DNA of 64,000 nucleotides from Alphaproteobacteria bacterium (GCA_021775805.1 JAJFHD010000087.1:1-64000), one strand, 5' to 3'; positions 45,313-54,878 are shown, counted from the first letter of the stretch. The notes: generated by a model not told the origin, from the sequence alone. A program made the numbers and translations.

Positions 45313-46908
45313 ATGCGATTTCCATCTCCGCTTCCCTATGCATCTCAGCGATCCGCCGTTCTTGCGGATAATATGGTTGTGACGTCACAGCCACTGGCCG
45401 CGCAAGCAGGTTTATCGATCCTGGCAAAAGGTGGAAATGCCGTCGACGCGGCACTGGCGACGGCCATAACGCTTACGATCGTCGAACCGACGGGGAATGG
45501 GATCGGCTCGGATGCCTTCGCAATTGTCTGGGACGGTACCGCTCTTCATGGACTGAATGCGTCGGGCCGGTCGGCCGCTGCGTGGAGCCCAGACCATTTC
45601 CAGGGCCAGCGGACTATTCCCGAACGCGGTTGGGACTCCGTGACGGTGCCCGGAGCTGTCGGGGGTTGGGCGGCGCTGTCCGAACGGTTTGGACGGCTTC
45701 CATTTGAGGTCGTGTTTGAACCTGCGGTTCGTTATGCCGAGGGCGGATTCCCGGTCTCGCCGGTTGTCGCTCGACTTTGGGGCATTGGCGCGGACCAGCT
45801 CAAGCAGCAGCCGGGCTTCGCTGAACACTTCATGCCAAACGGGCGCGCGCCTGTTGCCGGCGAGCGATTTGTCAACCGGGATGCTGCCGCTACGTTGCGC
45901 TTGGTCGCAGAGACGGGCGGGGAGGCCTTCTATCGCGGATCCCTGGCCGAACGGATGGTTGATGATGCCCAGCGCCATGGGGCCGCGATCACGCTCGACG
46001 ACATGGCCGCAAACGCACCGGATTGGAGCGGGACGATCTCTCAAGCCTTCGACGGTGCCGAACTGCATGAAATCCCTCCGAACGGCCAGGGGATAGCGGC
46101 GTGCATGGCACTCGGAATTCTGGCGCACACGCCGATCCGCGACCACGGTCCGGACGATCCGGAAGCGCTGCATCTCATGTGCGAGGCAATGAAACTTGCC
46201 TTCCGGGACATTGCTGCCTTTGTTGCCGATCCGAACTCCATGACGGACGTCATGAGCGGTGATCTCCTGAACCCGGATTACCTGGCTGAAAGGGCCAGCC
46301 TGATCGACCCATCGAGGGCGCAGGACTTCCACAGTGGTGCCCCGGCCAATAGCGGTACAGTCTGTCTGTCCACCGCGGACAGCGACGGAATGATGGTATC
46401 CTTCATACAGTCCAACTATATGGGATTTGGATCGGGTGTGGTTGTTCCGGGCACAGGCATTCATCTGCAAAACCGGGGCCACGATTTTGTGTTGAAAGAC
46501 GGCCACCCCAATCAGGTGGGGCCGGGCAAACGTCCGTTTCACACCATCATACCCGGGTTCCTGATGGCCGAAGGTGCGCCACGTATGGCCTTTGGCGTCA
46601 TGGGCGGGATGATGCAGGCTCAAGGGCATGTGCAAATGGTCCTGCGCACGCAGCTTTGGGGACAGGATGTGCAAACTGCCGCCGATGCGCCGCGCTGGCG
46701 TGTGGTAGACGGTCTCAAGGTGGCGTGCGAGACGGCAATGCCCTCAGACTGTTTAGGGGCGCTTTCAGACCTCGGCCATGAGATCTCGACGGAGACACCG
46801 GATACGGCGTTTGGTTTCGGTGGTGCTCAGTTGATTCACCGGCTGGACGGGGGAGGATTCGCCGGCGGTTCAGATCCCCGCAAAGACGGGTGCGCGCTTG
46901 GGTTCTGA
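45313..46908 (+). CDS. ggt: gamma-glutamyltranspeptidase-like protein, no signal peptide
   Basis: A 531-residue protein of the gamma-glutamyltransferase family. MVVTSQPLAAQAGLSILAKGGNAVDAALA and GIGSDAFAIVWDG are family blocks. The autoprocessing Thr lies in SGTVCLSTADSDGM (about T349), followed by a SNYMGFGSGVVVPGTG segment. There is no N-terminal signal, so it probably acts in the cytoplasm on an imported compound. The start at 45313 has GAGG upstream; the longer open frame runs into DUF1028. The substrate may be a gamma-glutamyl amide rather than glutathione. Confidence 0.88.
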   Translation: MRFPSPLPYASQRSAVLADNMVVTSQPLAAQAGLSILAKGGNAVDAALATAITLTIVEPTGNGIGSDAFAIVWDGTALHGLNASGRSAAAWSPDHFQGQRTIPERGWDSVTVPGAVGGWAALSERFGRLPFEVVFEPAVRYAEGGFPVSPVVARLWGIGADQLKQQPGFAEHFMPNGRAPVAGERFVNRDAAATLRLVAETGGEAFYRGSLAERMVDDAQRHGAAITLDDMAANAPDWSGTISQAFDGAELHEIPPNGQGIAACMALGILAHTPIRDHGPDDPEALHLMCEAMKLAFRDIAAFVADPNSMTDVMSGDLLNPDYLAERASLIDPSRAQDFHSGAPANSGTVCLSTADSDGMMVSFIQSNYMGFGSGVVVPGTGIHLQNRGHDFVLKDGHPNQVGPGKRPFHTIIPGFLMAEGAPRMAFGVMGGMMQAQGHVQMVLRTQLWGQDVQTAADAPRWRVVDGLKVACETAMPSDCLGALSDLGHEISTETPDTAFGFGGAQLIHRLDGGGFAGGSDPRKDGCALGF

Positions 46909-46939
46909 TGACGGCACAACCCGTGCACAATGTTGCAGA

Positions 46940-47407
46940 TCATATTTCCAGCGGTATGCTCAGGCCGACTTTCACAGGGTCCATGACCACGGAGGTATGA
47001 AACTTGGACACTTCGGGTGTTCCAAAAAAGTAGTCTCTGGTGAACTGTTCGTACTCGGCAATGTCCTTGACCACAATGATCAGGACAAAATCTGCGTCCC
47101 CGGTCGTATAGTAACATTGTTGAACCCGGGACGACTCGCGCATCCTTTGCTTGAAGGTATCAAGGAGTTGCTGGTTCTCGCGGTCCAGGGTTACTTCCAC
47201 GATCATGATCATTGACCGGTCGAGCTTGTTTGGATCGAGCACGGCGACCTCGGACTTGATCACACCACTGGTCCGCAGCCGTTTCAGTCTTTTTTGAACC
47301 GCGGCACCCGACAAACCGATATCGTCGCCGATTTGTTCCGCGGTGCGTTTGGAATCGTTCTGCAACTGCGACAGGATCTTCATGTCGAATTGATCCATTG
47401 TGCTCAT
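46940..47407 (-). CDS. Lrp/AsnC-family regulator
   Basis: A 155-residue regulator: MDQFDMKILSQLQNDSKRTAEQIGDDIGLSGAAVQKRLKRL is the helix-turn-helix, and the C-terminal half is the RAM ligand domain (QCYYTTGDADFVLIIVVKD). It is divergent from the diaminopropionate ammonia-lyase gene, which it probably controls in response to an amino acid. Start 47407 (ATG) or 47398 are both usable. Confidence 0.9.
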   Translation of the reverse strand: MSTMDQFDMKILSQLQNDSKRTAEQIGDDIGLSGAAVQKRLKRLRTSGVIKSEVAVLDPNKLDRSMIMIVEVTLDRENQQLLDTFKQRMRESSRVQQCYYTTGDADFVLIIVVKDIAEYEQFTRDYFFGTPEVSKFHTSVVMDPVKVGLSIPLEI

Positions 47408-47675
47408 AATCTTCCGAGTTCCCTCCGATTTGTCCGTTTGTCGGACGCAGTGGCCCCAAATTAGATGAATATTGTCGCAAAGTTCAACTATCTTGCCCCT
47501 TGATTGTCAGGCGACGATCTCGCAACTGCACGAAACGAATGTGCCCGACCGTTCATCGGCAGGGCTGGTTTCGGTGGATTGCGGGCGTCGCGATGATGCC
47601 AGGTCAATGAAACCGGTTTCGGGCAGTGAGGGTCGCCGTGCCGGAAGCCGCGCCAGGAAAAGAAGGGCACAAATT

Positions 47676-48866
47676 ATGTTTCAAGAGTTTTCGAGGGCCC
47701 ACGTGGCGCATGTCTCAACGTCGCCGTTGCCGGGCGATGCCAGTGAAACCGTTCTTACCCGTCTCGATTTTGCCGCTGCAGTTTCGGAGATATCAGCCTG
47801 GGACGGATATGCCAGAACACCGCTCCATCGATTGAACAGCCTGGCTCGTGCGGTTCAACTGGGCGGTATTCATTACAAGGACGAAGGCCCGCGATTCGGA
47901 TTGGGGAGTTTCAAGGCACTGGGCGGTGCCTATGCGGGATTGAGAGTCCTGCAGCGCCAGTTGAGCAAACGCCTGGGCAGGGATATCGCGGTCGAGGAAA
48001 TCAGGACCGGTGGATATGCCGACGAAATTGCGGCGATCACGCTGGTTTCGGCCACCGACGGCAATCATGGCCGGTCCCTTTCCTGGGGCGCGCGGATGTT
48101 TGGCGCCCCATGCAGGATCTACATACACAGCGAAGTCAGCGAGGGCCGTGCCGAGGCCATGCGCGACCTGGGGGCCATCGTTGAGCGGATCGATGGCGAC
48201 TACGACGAGTCTGTCGCAAGAGCGCGTCAGGATGCGGTGGACAACGGTTGGTTCGTCGTGTCGGACACGTCGTGGGAAGGTTATTCCCAGCCTCCAAAGG
48301 ATGTGATGTCGGGCTACGGTGTTATGGTCGGCGAAATCGTCGACGACCTCGTACAGGCACCGACACACGTTTTTGTTCAAGGCGGCGTGGGCGGGCTCGC
48401 CGGCGCTGTCGCCGCCGGGCTAAGGCAACACTGGGGGCAGGGCAGTCCCCGGCTCGTTGTGGTCGAACCCGAACTGGCATCCTGTCTTTTCGAGAGCGCC
48501 AAGGCGGGGGCGCCGACGACTGTGGCTGTTGAAAAGGAGACCCTTATGGCCGGCTTGTCGTGCGGCAAACCCTCGGAACTTGCCTGGAGCATTCTTCGTG
48601 AAGAAGTCGGCGATTTTCTCACCATTCCGGAAAGCCTGGTTGAACCGGCGATGATGCTGGCCGGCCGGCCAATGGGAGAGGATCCGGCGATTGTCGCGGG
48701 CGAGTCCGCGGTTGCCGGTCTGGCGGCGGTCGTCGCGGCGGCCGTTCAGGAACCGTTGCGTCGCGACCTCGGTCTGACGTCTGAGTCCCAGGTGTTGCTG
48801 ATTGGCTCAGAAGGGGCAACCGATCAGGAGATCTACGACCGAATTATGAGCCGTACGGCCGCATGA
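47676..48866 (+). CDS. dpaL: diaminopropionate ammonia-lyase
   Basis: A 396-residue fold-type-II PLP enzyme that splits 2,3-diaminopropionate into pyruvate and two ammonia. Blocks are PLHRLNSLARAVQLGGIHYKDE, the PLP Lys in LGSFKALGGAYAGL, SATDGNHGRSLSWGARMFG, SWEGYSQPPKDVM, VQGGVGGLAGAVAAG and AGLSCGKPSELAW. The ATG at 47676 has an AAGGG upstream; the frame open upstream is rejected as it looks noncoding. It is divergent from the Lrp-type regulator. Confidence 0.9.
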   Translation: MFQEFSRAHVAHVSTSPLPGDASETVLTRLDFAAAVSEISAWDGYARTPLHRLNSLARAVQLGGIHYKDEGPRFGLGSFKALGGAYAGLRVLQRQLSKRLGRDIAVEEIRTGGYADEIAAITLVSATDGNHGRSLSWGARMFGAPCRIYIHSEVSEGRAEAMRDLGAIVERIDGDYDESVARARQDAVDNGWFVVSDTSWEGYSQPPKDVMSGYGVMVGEIVDDLVQAPTHVFVQGGVGGLAGAVAAGLRQHWGQGSPRLVVVEPELASCLFESAKAGAPTTVAVEKETLMAGLSCGKPSELAWSILREEVGDFLTIPESLVEPAMMLAGRPMGEDPAIVAGESAVAGLAAVVAAAVQEPLRRDLGLTSESQVLLIGSEGATDQEIYDRIMSRTAA

Positions 48867-48954
48867 TTGCCGCTGAGAGAATCAACATCCCAAGACCGCC
48901 ATCGACGAAACTGGCACACCATTGTTTGCAAACTGACACAGGAGCGGAACTGAA

Positions 48955-50421
48955 ATGACACCCGGACTTGAAAGCGAGATTGTCGATCACGACGCTCATC
49001 GCCGCAATGTGGAACGCCTGCATGATATCGGATTGGAGTTGCCCCGCATCGCCGATCTGGCCAATCCGCCTGACAGGCTGGCTGCCAAGGCAAAAGAGAT
49101 TGCCGACGCGGACCCGGATGGGCCCGATCCCCGGAACCTGTTCCGTGTTCACTGGCACAACGGTCCTGACCGGCGAAGCCTGGTCGATGTGCCGGAACAC
49201 CTGGTTTTGCCGGAGGCTTTGACCGGTGTGCCGGCCAGGATCGTTGTGGCGCTGGGCAACCGTTTCCCGATGATCAACGCACACAAAGTGCTTGCAGCCT
49301 ACGGTTGTCTGATCCCGCGCCTCATGTCGGGCGCGTTTGACATTACCCGTCATCGGGCGGTGTGGCCTTCAACCGGCAATTACTGCAGAGGCGGTGTCGC
49401 GGTTGCGACCTTGCTTGGCTGCCGGTCGGTCGCCGTCTTGCCGGAAGGTATGAGCCAGGAACGGTTCAACTGGCTTGAGAGCTGGGTTGCGGATCCGTCT
49501 GACATTCACCGCACGCCCGGCACGGAAAGCAACGTCAAGGAAATCTACGACGCCTGCCATGCGCTGGAAAAGGATCCGCAAAATCTGATCCTCAATCAGT
49601 TCGCAGAATACGGCAACTATATCATCCACCGGGCGGTGACCGGACCTGCATTGGAGCGGATCTTCACCGCTTTGAACCAGGACGGCAACCTGAAGGCGCG
49701 CGCGTTCGTGGCGGCATCAGGGTCGGCCGGTACCCTGGCGGCCGGCGACCATCTCAAGCAATCGCTTGGAACCCGAACCGGCGTCATCGAAGCGCTGGAA
49801 TGCCCGACACTGCTCTATAACGGCTATGGCGAACATAACATCCAGGGGATCGGCGACAAACATGTGCCCCTGATCCATAACGTTATGGGCACCGATTTTG
49901 TGATCGGCGTGTCGGATGCGGCATGCGATGCCTTGAACCTGGTTTTCAACACGACTGTCGGGCGCAAGTTCCTTTCAGACCACAAACAGATCGGGCAAGA
50001 AGCCACGGCAGGGCTTGGCGATCTCGGGCTGTCGTCGATTGCAAACATCCTGGGGGCGATAAAATATGCCAAATACATGGCGCTTGGACCTGACGACGTC
50101 GTGCTGACGACGGCCACCGACGGGGCGTCCATGTATCAGTCGGAACTGGCAGTGGCTCAAGACAAGCTGTTCGGCGGATCCTTCTCTGATGTCGACGCGG
50201 CAGAAGCGTTTGGCCGGTACATTCTGGGTGCCGCAATCGATCATACACAGGAACTTGGCCGCTTTGACCGGGAACGAATTTTCAATCTTGGCTATTACAC
50301 GTGGGTCGAACAACAGGGCATTTCCCTTGCCGATTTCGATCAGCGCAGAGACCAGGCGTTTTGGGACGGGCTGATGGACCTGGTTCCGGTCTGGGACGGC
50401 ATGATCGACCAGTTCAACTGA
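48955..50421 (+). CDS. fold-type-II PLP-dependent lyase/synthase (cysteine synthase-like)
   Basis: A 488-residue protein of the tryptophan-synthase-beta superfamily. FPMINAHKVLAAYGC holds the likely PLP Lys, STGNYCRGGVAVATLLGC the substrate loop, and AASGSAGTLAAGDHLK a phosphate-binding-like Gly/Ser loop. It is longer than O-acetylserine sulfhydrylases and has a conserved N-terminal region (LESEIVDHDAHRRNVERL). It lies 88 nt after dpaL and is probably co-transcribed. The reaction is not known; beta-elimination or replacement on an amino acid with a 3-substituent fits the context. Confidence 0.8.
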   Translation: MTPGLESEIVDHDAHRRNVERLHDIGLELPRIADLANPPDRLAAKAKEIADADPDGPDPRNLFRVHWHNGPDRRSLVDVPEHLVLPEALTGVPARIVVALGNRFPMINAHKVLAAYGCLIPRLMSGAFDITRHRAVWPSTGNYCRGGVAVATLLGCRSVAVLPEGMSQERFNWLESWVADPSDIHRTPGTESNVKEIYDACHALEKDPQNLILNQFAEYGNYIIHRAVTGPALERIFTALNQDGNLKARAFVAASGSAGTLAAGDHLKQSLGTRTGVIEALECPTLLYNGYGEHNIQGIGDKHVPLIHNVMGTDFVIGVSDAACDALNLVFNTTVGRKFLSDHKQIGQEATAGLGDLGLSSIANILGAIKYAKYMALGPDDVVLTTATDGASMYQSELAVAQDKLFGGSFSDVDAAEAFGRYILGAAIDHTQELGRFDRERIFNLGYYTWVEQQGISLADFDQRRDQAFWDGLMDLVPVWDGMIDQFN

Positions 50422-50562
50422 CCGGACCGGCAATCGCACTGTGACGTCGGCAAACCGTTGACGGTTTTTCGCCGATCGGCCATGAACATGCTGACGGCTG
50501 GCCAGTTGCGCGTGTAATGTATTGCTGAATTGACCCCGGAACCACCAGCTGAAAGCACAGTC

Positions 50563-51399
50563 ATGATCGACAGGACCTACTATGCTCCCACAGGGGGGCT
50601 TTCCGCCCAGACGGAATTGCTCACCGACCGTGCGGTGTTTACCGACGCCTATGCCGTCATACCCAAAGGCGTGATGCAGGACATTGTGACAAGCAACCTG
50701 CCTTTCTGGGATAACACCCGGGTCTGGATCCTGGCGCGACCGCTGACGGGATTTGCCGAGACTTTCTCGCAGTACATTATGGAAGTCGGCCCGGGCGGCG
50801 GCAGCGACAAGCCTGAACTCGACAAGCAGGCCGAGGCCGTTCTGTTCGTGGTTGAAGGGACGCTCACTCTGAAACTGGCCGGTCAAAGCCATGCGATGGA
50901 ACCGGGAGGGTATGCTTTCGTTCCACCGGCTGCCGAGTGGGCCGTCAGGAACGAGAGCGCGGATCCGGTGCGGTTTCACTGGATAAGGAAAGCCTACGAG
51001 GCGGTTGACGGTATCGATGCGCCGCCCGCCTTCGTGACCAACGAGAAGGACGTTGCGCCAAATCCGATGCCGGATACGGATGGCAAGTGGGCGACGTCGA
51101 TTTTTGTCGATCCCAAGGACGTCCGCTACGACATGCACGTGACGATCGTCACGTTCGAGCCTGGCGCCGTGATTCCGTTCGCCGAGACGCATGTGATGGA
51201 ACACGGATTGTACGTGCTCGAAGGCAAGGCCGTTTACCGCCTGAACCAGGACTGGGTCGAAGTGGAGGCCGGCGACTTCATGTGGCTCCGCGCCTTCTGC
51301 CCGCAGGCCTGCTATGCCGGCGGCCCGGGAAACTTCCGGTACCTGTTGTACAAAGATGTCAACCGCCAGGCCAAACTGAAACCCACAGGCGCGCTGTAA
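50563..51399 (+). CDS. (S)-ureidoglycine aminohydrolase-like bicupin
   Basis: A 278-residue bicupin resembling E. coli AllE (YlbA). The C-terminal cupin has DMHVTIVTFEPGAVIPFAETHVMEHGLYVLEG, with the metal-binding E/H set, then LNQDWVEVEAGDFMWLRAF and a YKDVNRQ tail. The N-terminal cupin (AVLFVVEGTLTLKLAGQSHAMEPGGYAFVPP) is of the same type. AllE releases ammonia from ureidoglycine in purine breakdown. No other allantoin genes are near, so the true substrate may be a related aminated or ureido amino acid. ATG 50563 is preferred to TTG 50530. Confidence 0.82.
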   Translation: MIDRTYYAPTGGLSAQTELLTDRAVFTDAYAVIPKGVMQDIVTSNLPFWDNTRVWILARPLTGFAETFSQYIMEVGPGGGSDKPELDKQAEAVLFVVEGTLTLKLAGQSHAMEPGGYAFVPPAAEWAVRNESADPVRFHWIRKAYEAVDGIDAPPAFVTNEKDVAPNPMPDTDGKWATSIFVDPKDVRYDMHVTIVTFEPGAVIPFAETHVMEHGLYVLEGKAVYRLNQDWVEVEAGDFMWLRAFCPQACYAGGPGNFRYLLYKDVNRQAKLKPTGAL

Positions 51400-51472
51400 C
51401 TCTGCGTTCTTCCAATTGCGAGACGGCGGCGGGGCCCGTCCCCAAATGTTGCCGCTTGACTTGTCCGTCATT

Positions 51473-51512
51473 TTATATAAACATATTGTTATGGAACAAT
51501 TTGGTTATATAA
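51473..51512. promoter_or_regulatory. pair of TTATATAA sites around the arsR-type start
   Basis: Two identical self-complementary TTATATAA octamers at 51473-51480 and 51505-51512, 32 bp apart (about three helical turns), one on each side of the ATG at 51491. A TTGACT lies at 51456. They may be operator half-sites for autoregulation by the ArsR-type protein. Confidence 0.4.
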
Positions 51513-51862
51513 ATGCACAACCAAATCTTGACGCTGTTTTTGCAGCGCTGGCCGATCCGACGCGGCGGGCAATCCTGTCACGGCTGGCCGATGGTCAGGC
51601 GTCGGTCAACGAGATTGCCGAACCGTTTGAAATCAGCCAGCCGGCGATTTCCAGGCACTTGAAGGTGCTGGAACGGGCAGGGCTGGTTGAACGCGATGTC
51701 GATGAACAACGCCGCCCCGCACGGTTAAAAGCTGAAAATCTCGAGGCCGCTGTTGAATGGCTGGCCGAATTCAAGGCCTTCTGGCAGACAAGTTTTGATC
51801 AACTGGATGATGTGCTTGTTCACATTAGACAGGCCGAAGCAAAGGAAACGGACCATGAGTGA
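51491..51862 (+). CDS. ArsR-family regulator
   Basis: A 123-residue winged-helix regulator: LDAVFAALADPTRRAILSRLADGQASVNEIA, ISQPAISRHLKVLERAGLVERDVDEQRRP. It has no cysteine metal site in the DNA-binding helix. The partner SRPBCC gene overlaps it by 8 nt, a well-known pairing. No RBS precedes the ATG, so the mRNA may be leaderless or have a very short leader. Confidence 0.9.
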   Translation: MEQFGYINAQPNLDAVFAALADPTRRAILSRLADGQASVNEIAEPFEISQPAISRHLKVLERAGLVERDVDEQRRPARLKAENLEAAVEWLAEFKAFWQTSFDQLDDVLVHIRQAEAKETDHE

Positions 51863-52352
51863 TTCACCGGAATACGTACTTGACCGCCTGTTCGATGCCC
51901 CCCGCGATATGGTCTGGCGCGCCTGGACCGACCCTGAGTTGCTTTCGCGCTGGTACGGTCCGGGTGTGGAAACCGTCATTCACAAATTTGACCTCAAGCC
52001 CGGCGGCATGTGGCTCAACGAAATGAAATGGGGTGACAACTCCATGCTCAGCAAAGTTGTCTTCAGTGAGGTAACGCCGCCGGAGCGGCTCGTCTGGCAT
52101 CACTATTCCACTACGGATTCACAGTGGAACACGGTGGCAAATCCCAAGATGCCCGACTGGCCTCGCGTGCTTCTGACAACGGTGACATTCGAGGATGAGG
52201 GGTCCGGGACCAAAGTACGTCTGACCTGGGAACCGTTCGACGCAACCGACGCGGAGATCGCCTGTTTTGCTGATGCCGTGCACAACATGGGCAAAGGCTG
52301 GGAATCCGGTTATGCGATCATCGACGAGATTCTCGCGGAAATGCAAGCGTAG
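51855..52352 (+). CDS. SRPBCC/AHSA1-domain protein
   Basis: A 165-residue START-like protein: YVLDRLFDAPRDMVWRAWTDPELLSRWYGPG, FDLKPGGMWLNEMKW and TWEPFDATDAEI, ending in an ESGYAIIDEILAEMQ helix. Family members bind hydrophobic ligands, and in ArsR pairs the protein may sense or process the inducer. Start 51855 overlaps the ArsR-type stop. The longer open frame inside that gene is rejected. Confidence 0.88.
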   Translation: MSDSPEYVLDRLFDAPRDMVWRAWTDPELLSRWYGPGVETVIHKFDLKPGGMWLNEMKWGDNSMLSKVVFSEVTPPERLVWHHYSTTDSQWNTVANPKMPDWPRVLLTTVTFEDEGSGTKVRLTWEPFDATDAEIACFADAVHNMGKGWESGYAIIDEILAEMQA

Positions 52353-52414
52353 GAGGCAGGCCGTATGGCAGGCGATGTCAACGACGAAACCAGACACGGT
52401 GTCCCGTGGCGTTT

Positions 52415-52564
52415 TAGGTCATAGACGTTGCCGCCTTGATCTGGAACGCCTGGGTGACGGCAGGGTTTGCCGCAGCGGTTTTCGGCAGCGCCCTTGGCTG
52501 TCTTCTGCTTCTGTTCGGGAAATCGGCGGCAGTTTATGTGTTGGTTTGGCTGGTTGGCGCCTGA
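52415..52564 (+). pseudogene. remnant of a small membrane protein
   Basis: Between TAG (52415) and TGA (52562) a start-less frame reads VAALIWNAWVTAGFAAAVFGSALGC and continues with further helix-like residues (LLLLFGKSAAVYVLVWLVGA). From memory it resembles the C-terminal membrane segments of a family of about 150-residue proteins sometimes annotated as sugar transporters. No ATG/GTG or 5' half is visible. The rest of the 470-bp gap (52353-52823) shows no gene. Confidence 0.35.
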
Positions 52565-52823
52565 AGTCTTCCAACGGGCTACGATTGGCTAACACAGGTC
52601 CTCCGGCGCGCTTCAAGGCTTTTACGCGAACAGCAGCAACATTCGCTTAAAGTCGCTTCATTTCGCGACAAGTGACGGAATTGTAACGCGCCGACTCAAC
52701 TGTCATGCTTCGTACCGCAAAACCAAAACAACACGAACTGGGCAGACGCATTGACTGATTTCCAGAACCGTCGGGAGCATCCTCGCTTCAGGCCGGATCC
52801 CGAATGCCAGTGGTGGAAAACTA

Positions 52824-54878
52824 TTGGATCTGGCCGTGGCTGACGTAGCGTCCTGTCCCGGGCCAGGCAATTCCCCGGATCTTGATGAGGTCGAGATCAT
52901 CGATCACGTATGGATCGAAATGTCCGACGGCGTAAGGCTGTCTGCAAAGATCTGGCGACCGTTGACCGCCAGCACAAAGCCGGTGCCGGCCATCCTTGAG
53001 TTCATACCATATCGCAAGGACGATGCGGTCGCTGTTCGCGACCACCGCAACCATGCCTGGTTTGCGGCCCGCGGCTATGCCTGCGTGCGGCCTGATATGC
53101 GTGGGCATGGAGCTTCCGAAGGCATAATGCTTGATGAATACCTGCCCCGCGAACAACAGGATGCCGTCGAGGTCATCGAGTGGATTTCAAATCAGGCCTG
53201 GTGCAGCGGAAATGTTGGAATGATGGGCCTTTCGTGGGGAGGCATTGCCAGCCTGCAGGCCGCAACCCGTCAGCCGGAGGCACTCAAGGCGATCATTCCG
53301 GTAGGCTCGTCCCTCGACCGTTACTACGACGACGGTGCCTATCTGGTCGGCTGTTACCCGGGCCAGGGTCTCGGTTGGGGCGGAGTGATGTTCGGGTATT
53401 GCATTCGTCCACCGGACCCGGCGATTGTTGGCGACGTGTGGCGTGACATGTGGATGGCTCGACTCGAACAAACACCGATGTTCGCTGAGAAATGGTTGAA
53501 CCATCAACTGCGCGACGAAACCTGGCTTCAGGGTTCGGTCTGCGAAGCCTATGACAAGATCAAGATTCCGGTGCTGGGCGTAAGCGGCTGGAACGATTGC
53601 TGGCCGAACACGATGATCCGGCTGCTGGAAAGCGTCGGTTCGCCCTGCCGGGTGGTATCCGGGCCCTGGGGCCATGTCTATCCAAACCAGGGCGGGCCCG
53701 GTCCGATGGCCGGCTTTCTCCAACTTGCGCTTGACTGGTGGGACCGTTGGCTGAAGGACATCGGCAATGATGTGATGAAAGCACCGGCGTTCCTTGCCTA
53801 TGTGCAGGACAGCCACAGCCCGGACCCTAATCCAACCGACCGACCCGGGCGTTGGGTCGGCGAGGCCGGGTGGCCGACACAAAATGTTTGTGCAAGGAAG
53901 TTTGCATTCTCACAAACCGGCCTGGTCGACGGTGCAGTCAAAACTGCAGGTCGTGTCAAAATCCGTTCGCCACTCTCGCTGGGCGTGGATTCAGGTGAAT
54001 ACATGCCCATCAACGGTGTGGAAGAACTGCCGCGGGACCAATCTAACGATGACGGCAATTCAGTTTGTTTCGACACTGAAGCGCTTCACGATCGTCTTGA
54101 GTTGCTGGGAACGCCTTCAGTCCATGTTCGCCTGTCCAGCGATTGCGCTGCCGGCCTGATCGCAGCGCGTTTGTGCGACGTGGCGCCGGACGGTTCATCA
54201 ACCCTGATCAGTTTTGGTCTGCTCAACCTGAAACTCCGCGATGGACGTGATCGGCTTTCCCCGGTTGTGCCGGGTGCGTTCATGGACATAACCATCCGGT
54301 TGAATGACACGGGCTGGCGGTTGGCGGCAGGGCACAAGCTTCGCCTTGCACTGTCCAGTCAGTTCTGGCCAATGGCCTGGCCGGTTGCGCAAGAGGCTGT
54401 TTTGACGGTCGATCTGGCTGCGAGCCATCTCGAGGTCCCTGAACGTGCACCCGGCACCGGTTTGGAAATACCGGAACCGTTCGCGCCTGTGGAAGCGGCT
54501 GATCATCCGCCGCATACGGTGATCCGCCCGGCGTCCGGTTCCCGCTCAATTCGGCGCGACGGTCGAGACGGTGAGGTTCGCTACGATGTGGGCTTCGACG
54601 GTGGAGAAACGACGCTTCACGCCAACGGCCTGACATTCGGTTCCACCAATGCCCAGTGTTACGCGATTACAGATGGAAACCCGCTTTCCGCAAGGGCGGA
54701 GTACCGGGCAGGCTTCAGTTTCAGCCGGGGCCAATGGCAGGTGCGCACAGAGAGTGAACTGATTGTCACATCCGATGAAGACGACTTTTGTTTGAAAGGA
54801 CGCATTGCCGCTTTCGAAAGTGAAGAGGAAGTCTTTACGCGGAAATGGAACATAAAAATTCCCAGGAAGGTCTATTGA
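52824..54878 (+). CDS. CocE/NonD-family alpha/beta hydrolase
   Basis: A 684-residue hydrolase of the X-Pro dipeptidyl-peptidase/cocaine esterase family. The N-terminal catalytic domain has PAILEFIPYRKDDA, RPDMRGHGASEG, the Ser elbow MMGLSWGGIASLQ, the Asp region GWNDCWPNT and the His in GPWGHVYPNQGGPGP. A beta-sandwich C-terminal domain (RLNDTGWRLAAGHKLRLALSS) and a final 100 or so residues complete it. No signal peptide is seen. The start at TTG 52824 has GGTGG about 10 nt upstream. The substrate, an ester or amide, is unknown. Confidence 0.85.
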   Translation: MDLAVADVASCPGPGNSPDLDEVEIIDHVWIEMSDGVRLSAKIWRPLTASTKPVPAILEFIPYRKDDAVAVRDHRNHAWFAARGYACVRPDMRGHGASEGIMLDEYLPREQQDAVEVIEWISNQAWCSGNVGMMGLSWGGIASLQAATRQPEALKAIIPVGSSLDRYYDDGAYLVGCYPGQGLGWGGVMFGYCIRPPDPAIVGDVWRDMWMARLEQTPMFAEKWLNHQLRDETWLQGSVCEAYDKIKIPVLGVSGWNDCWPNTMIRLLESVGSPCRVVSGPWGHVYPNQGGPGPMAGFLQLALDWWDRWLKDIGNDVMKAPAFLAYVQDSHSPDPNPTDRPGRWVGEAGWPTQNVCARKFAFSQTGLVDGAVKTAGRVKIRSPLSLGVDSGEYMPINGVEELPRDQSNDDGNSVCFDTEALHDRLELLGTPSVHVRLSSDCAAGLIAARLCDVAPDGSSTLISFGLLNLKLRDGRDRLSPVVPGAFMDITIRLNDTGWRLAAGHKLRLALSSQFWPMAWPVAQEAVLTVDLAASHLEVPERAPGTGLEIPEPFAPVEAADHPPHTVIRPASGSRSIRRDGRDGEVRYDVGFDGGETTLHANGLTFGSTNAQCYAITDGNPLSARAEYRAGFSFSRGQWQVRTESELIVTSDEDDFCLKGRIAAFESEEEVFTRKWNIKIPRKVY

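Noticed and set aside
49975-51471. 498-codon minus-strand frame across the PLP enzyme and bicupin genes
   Set aside because: It covers two well-supported plus-strand genes and the gap between them; composition is that of a shadow.
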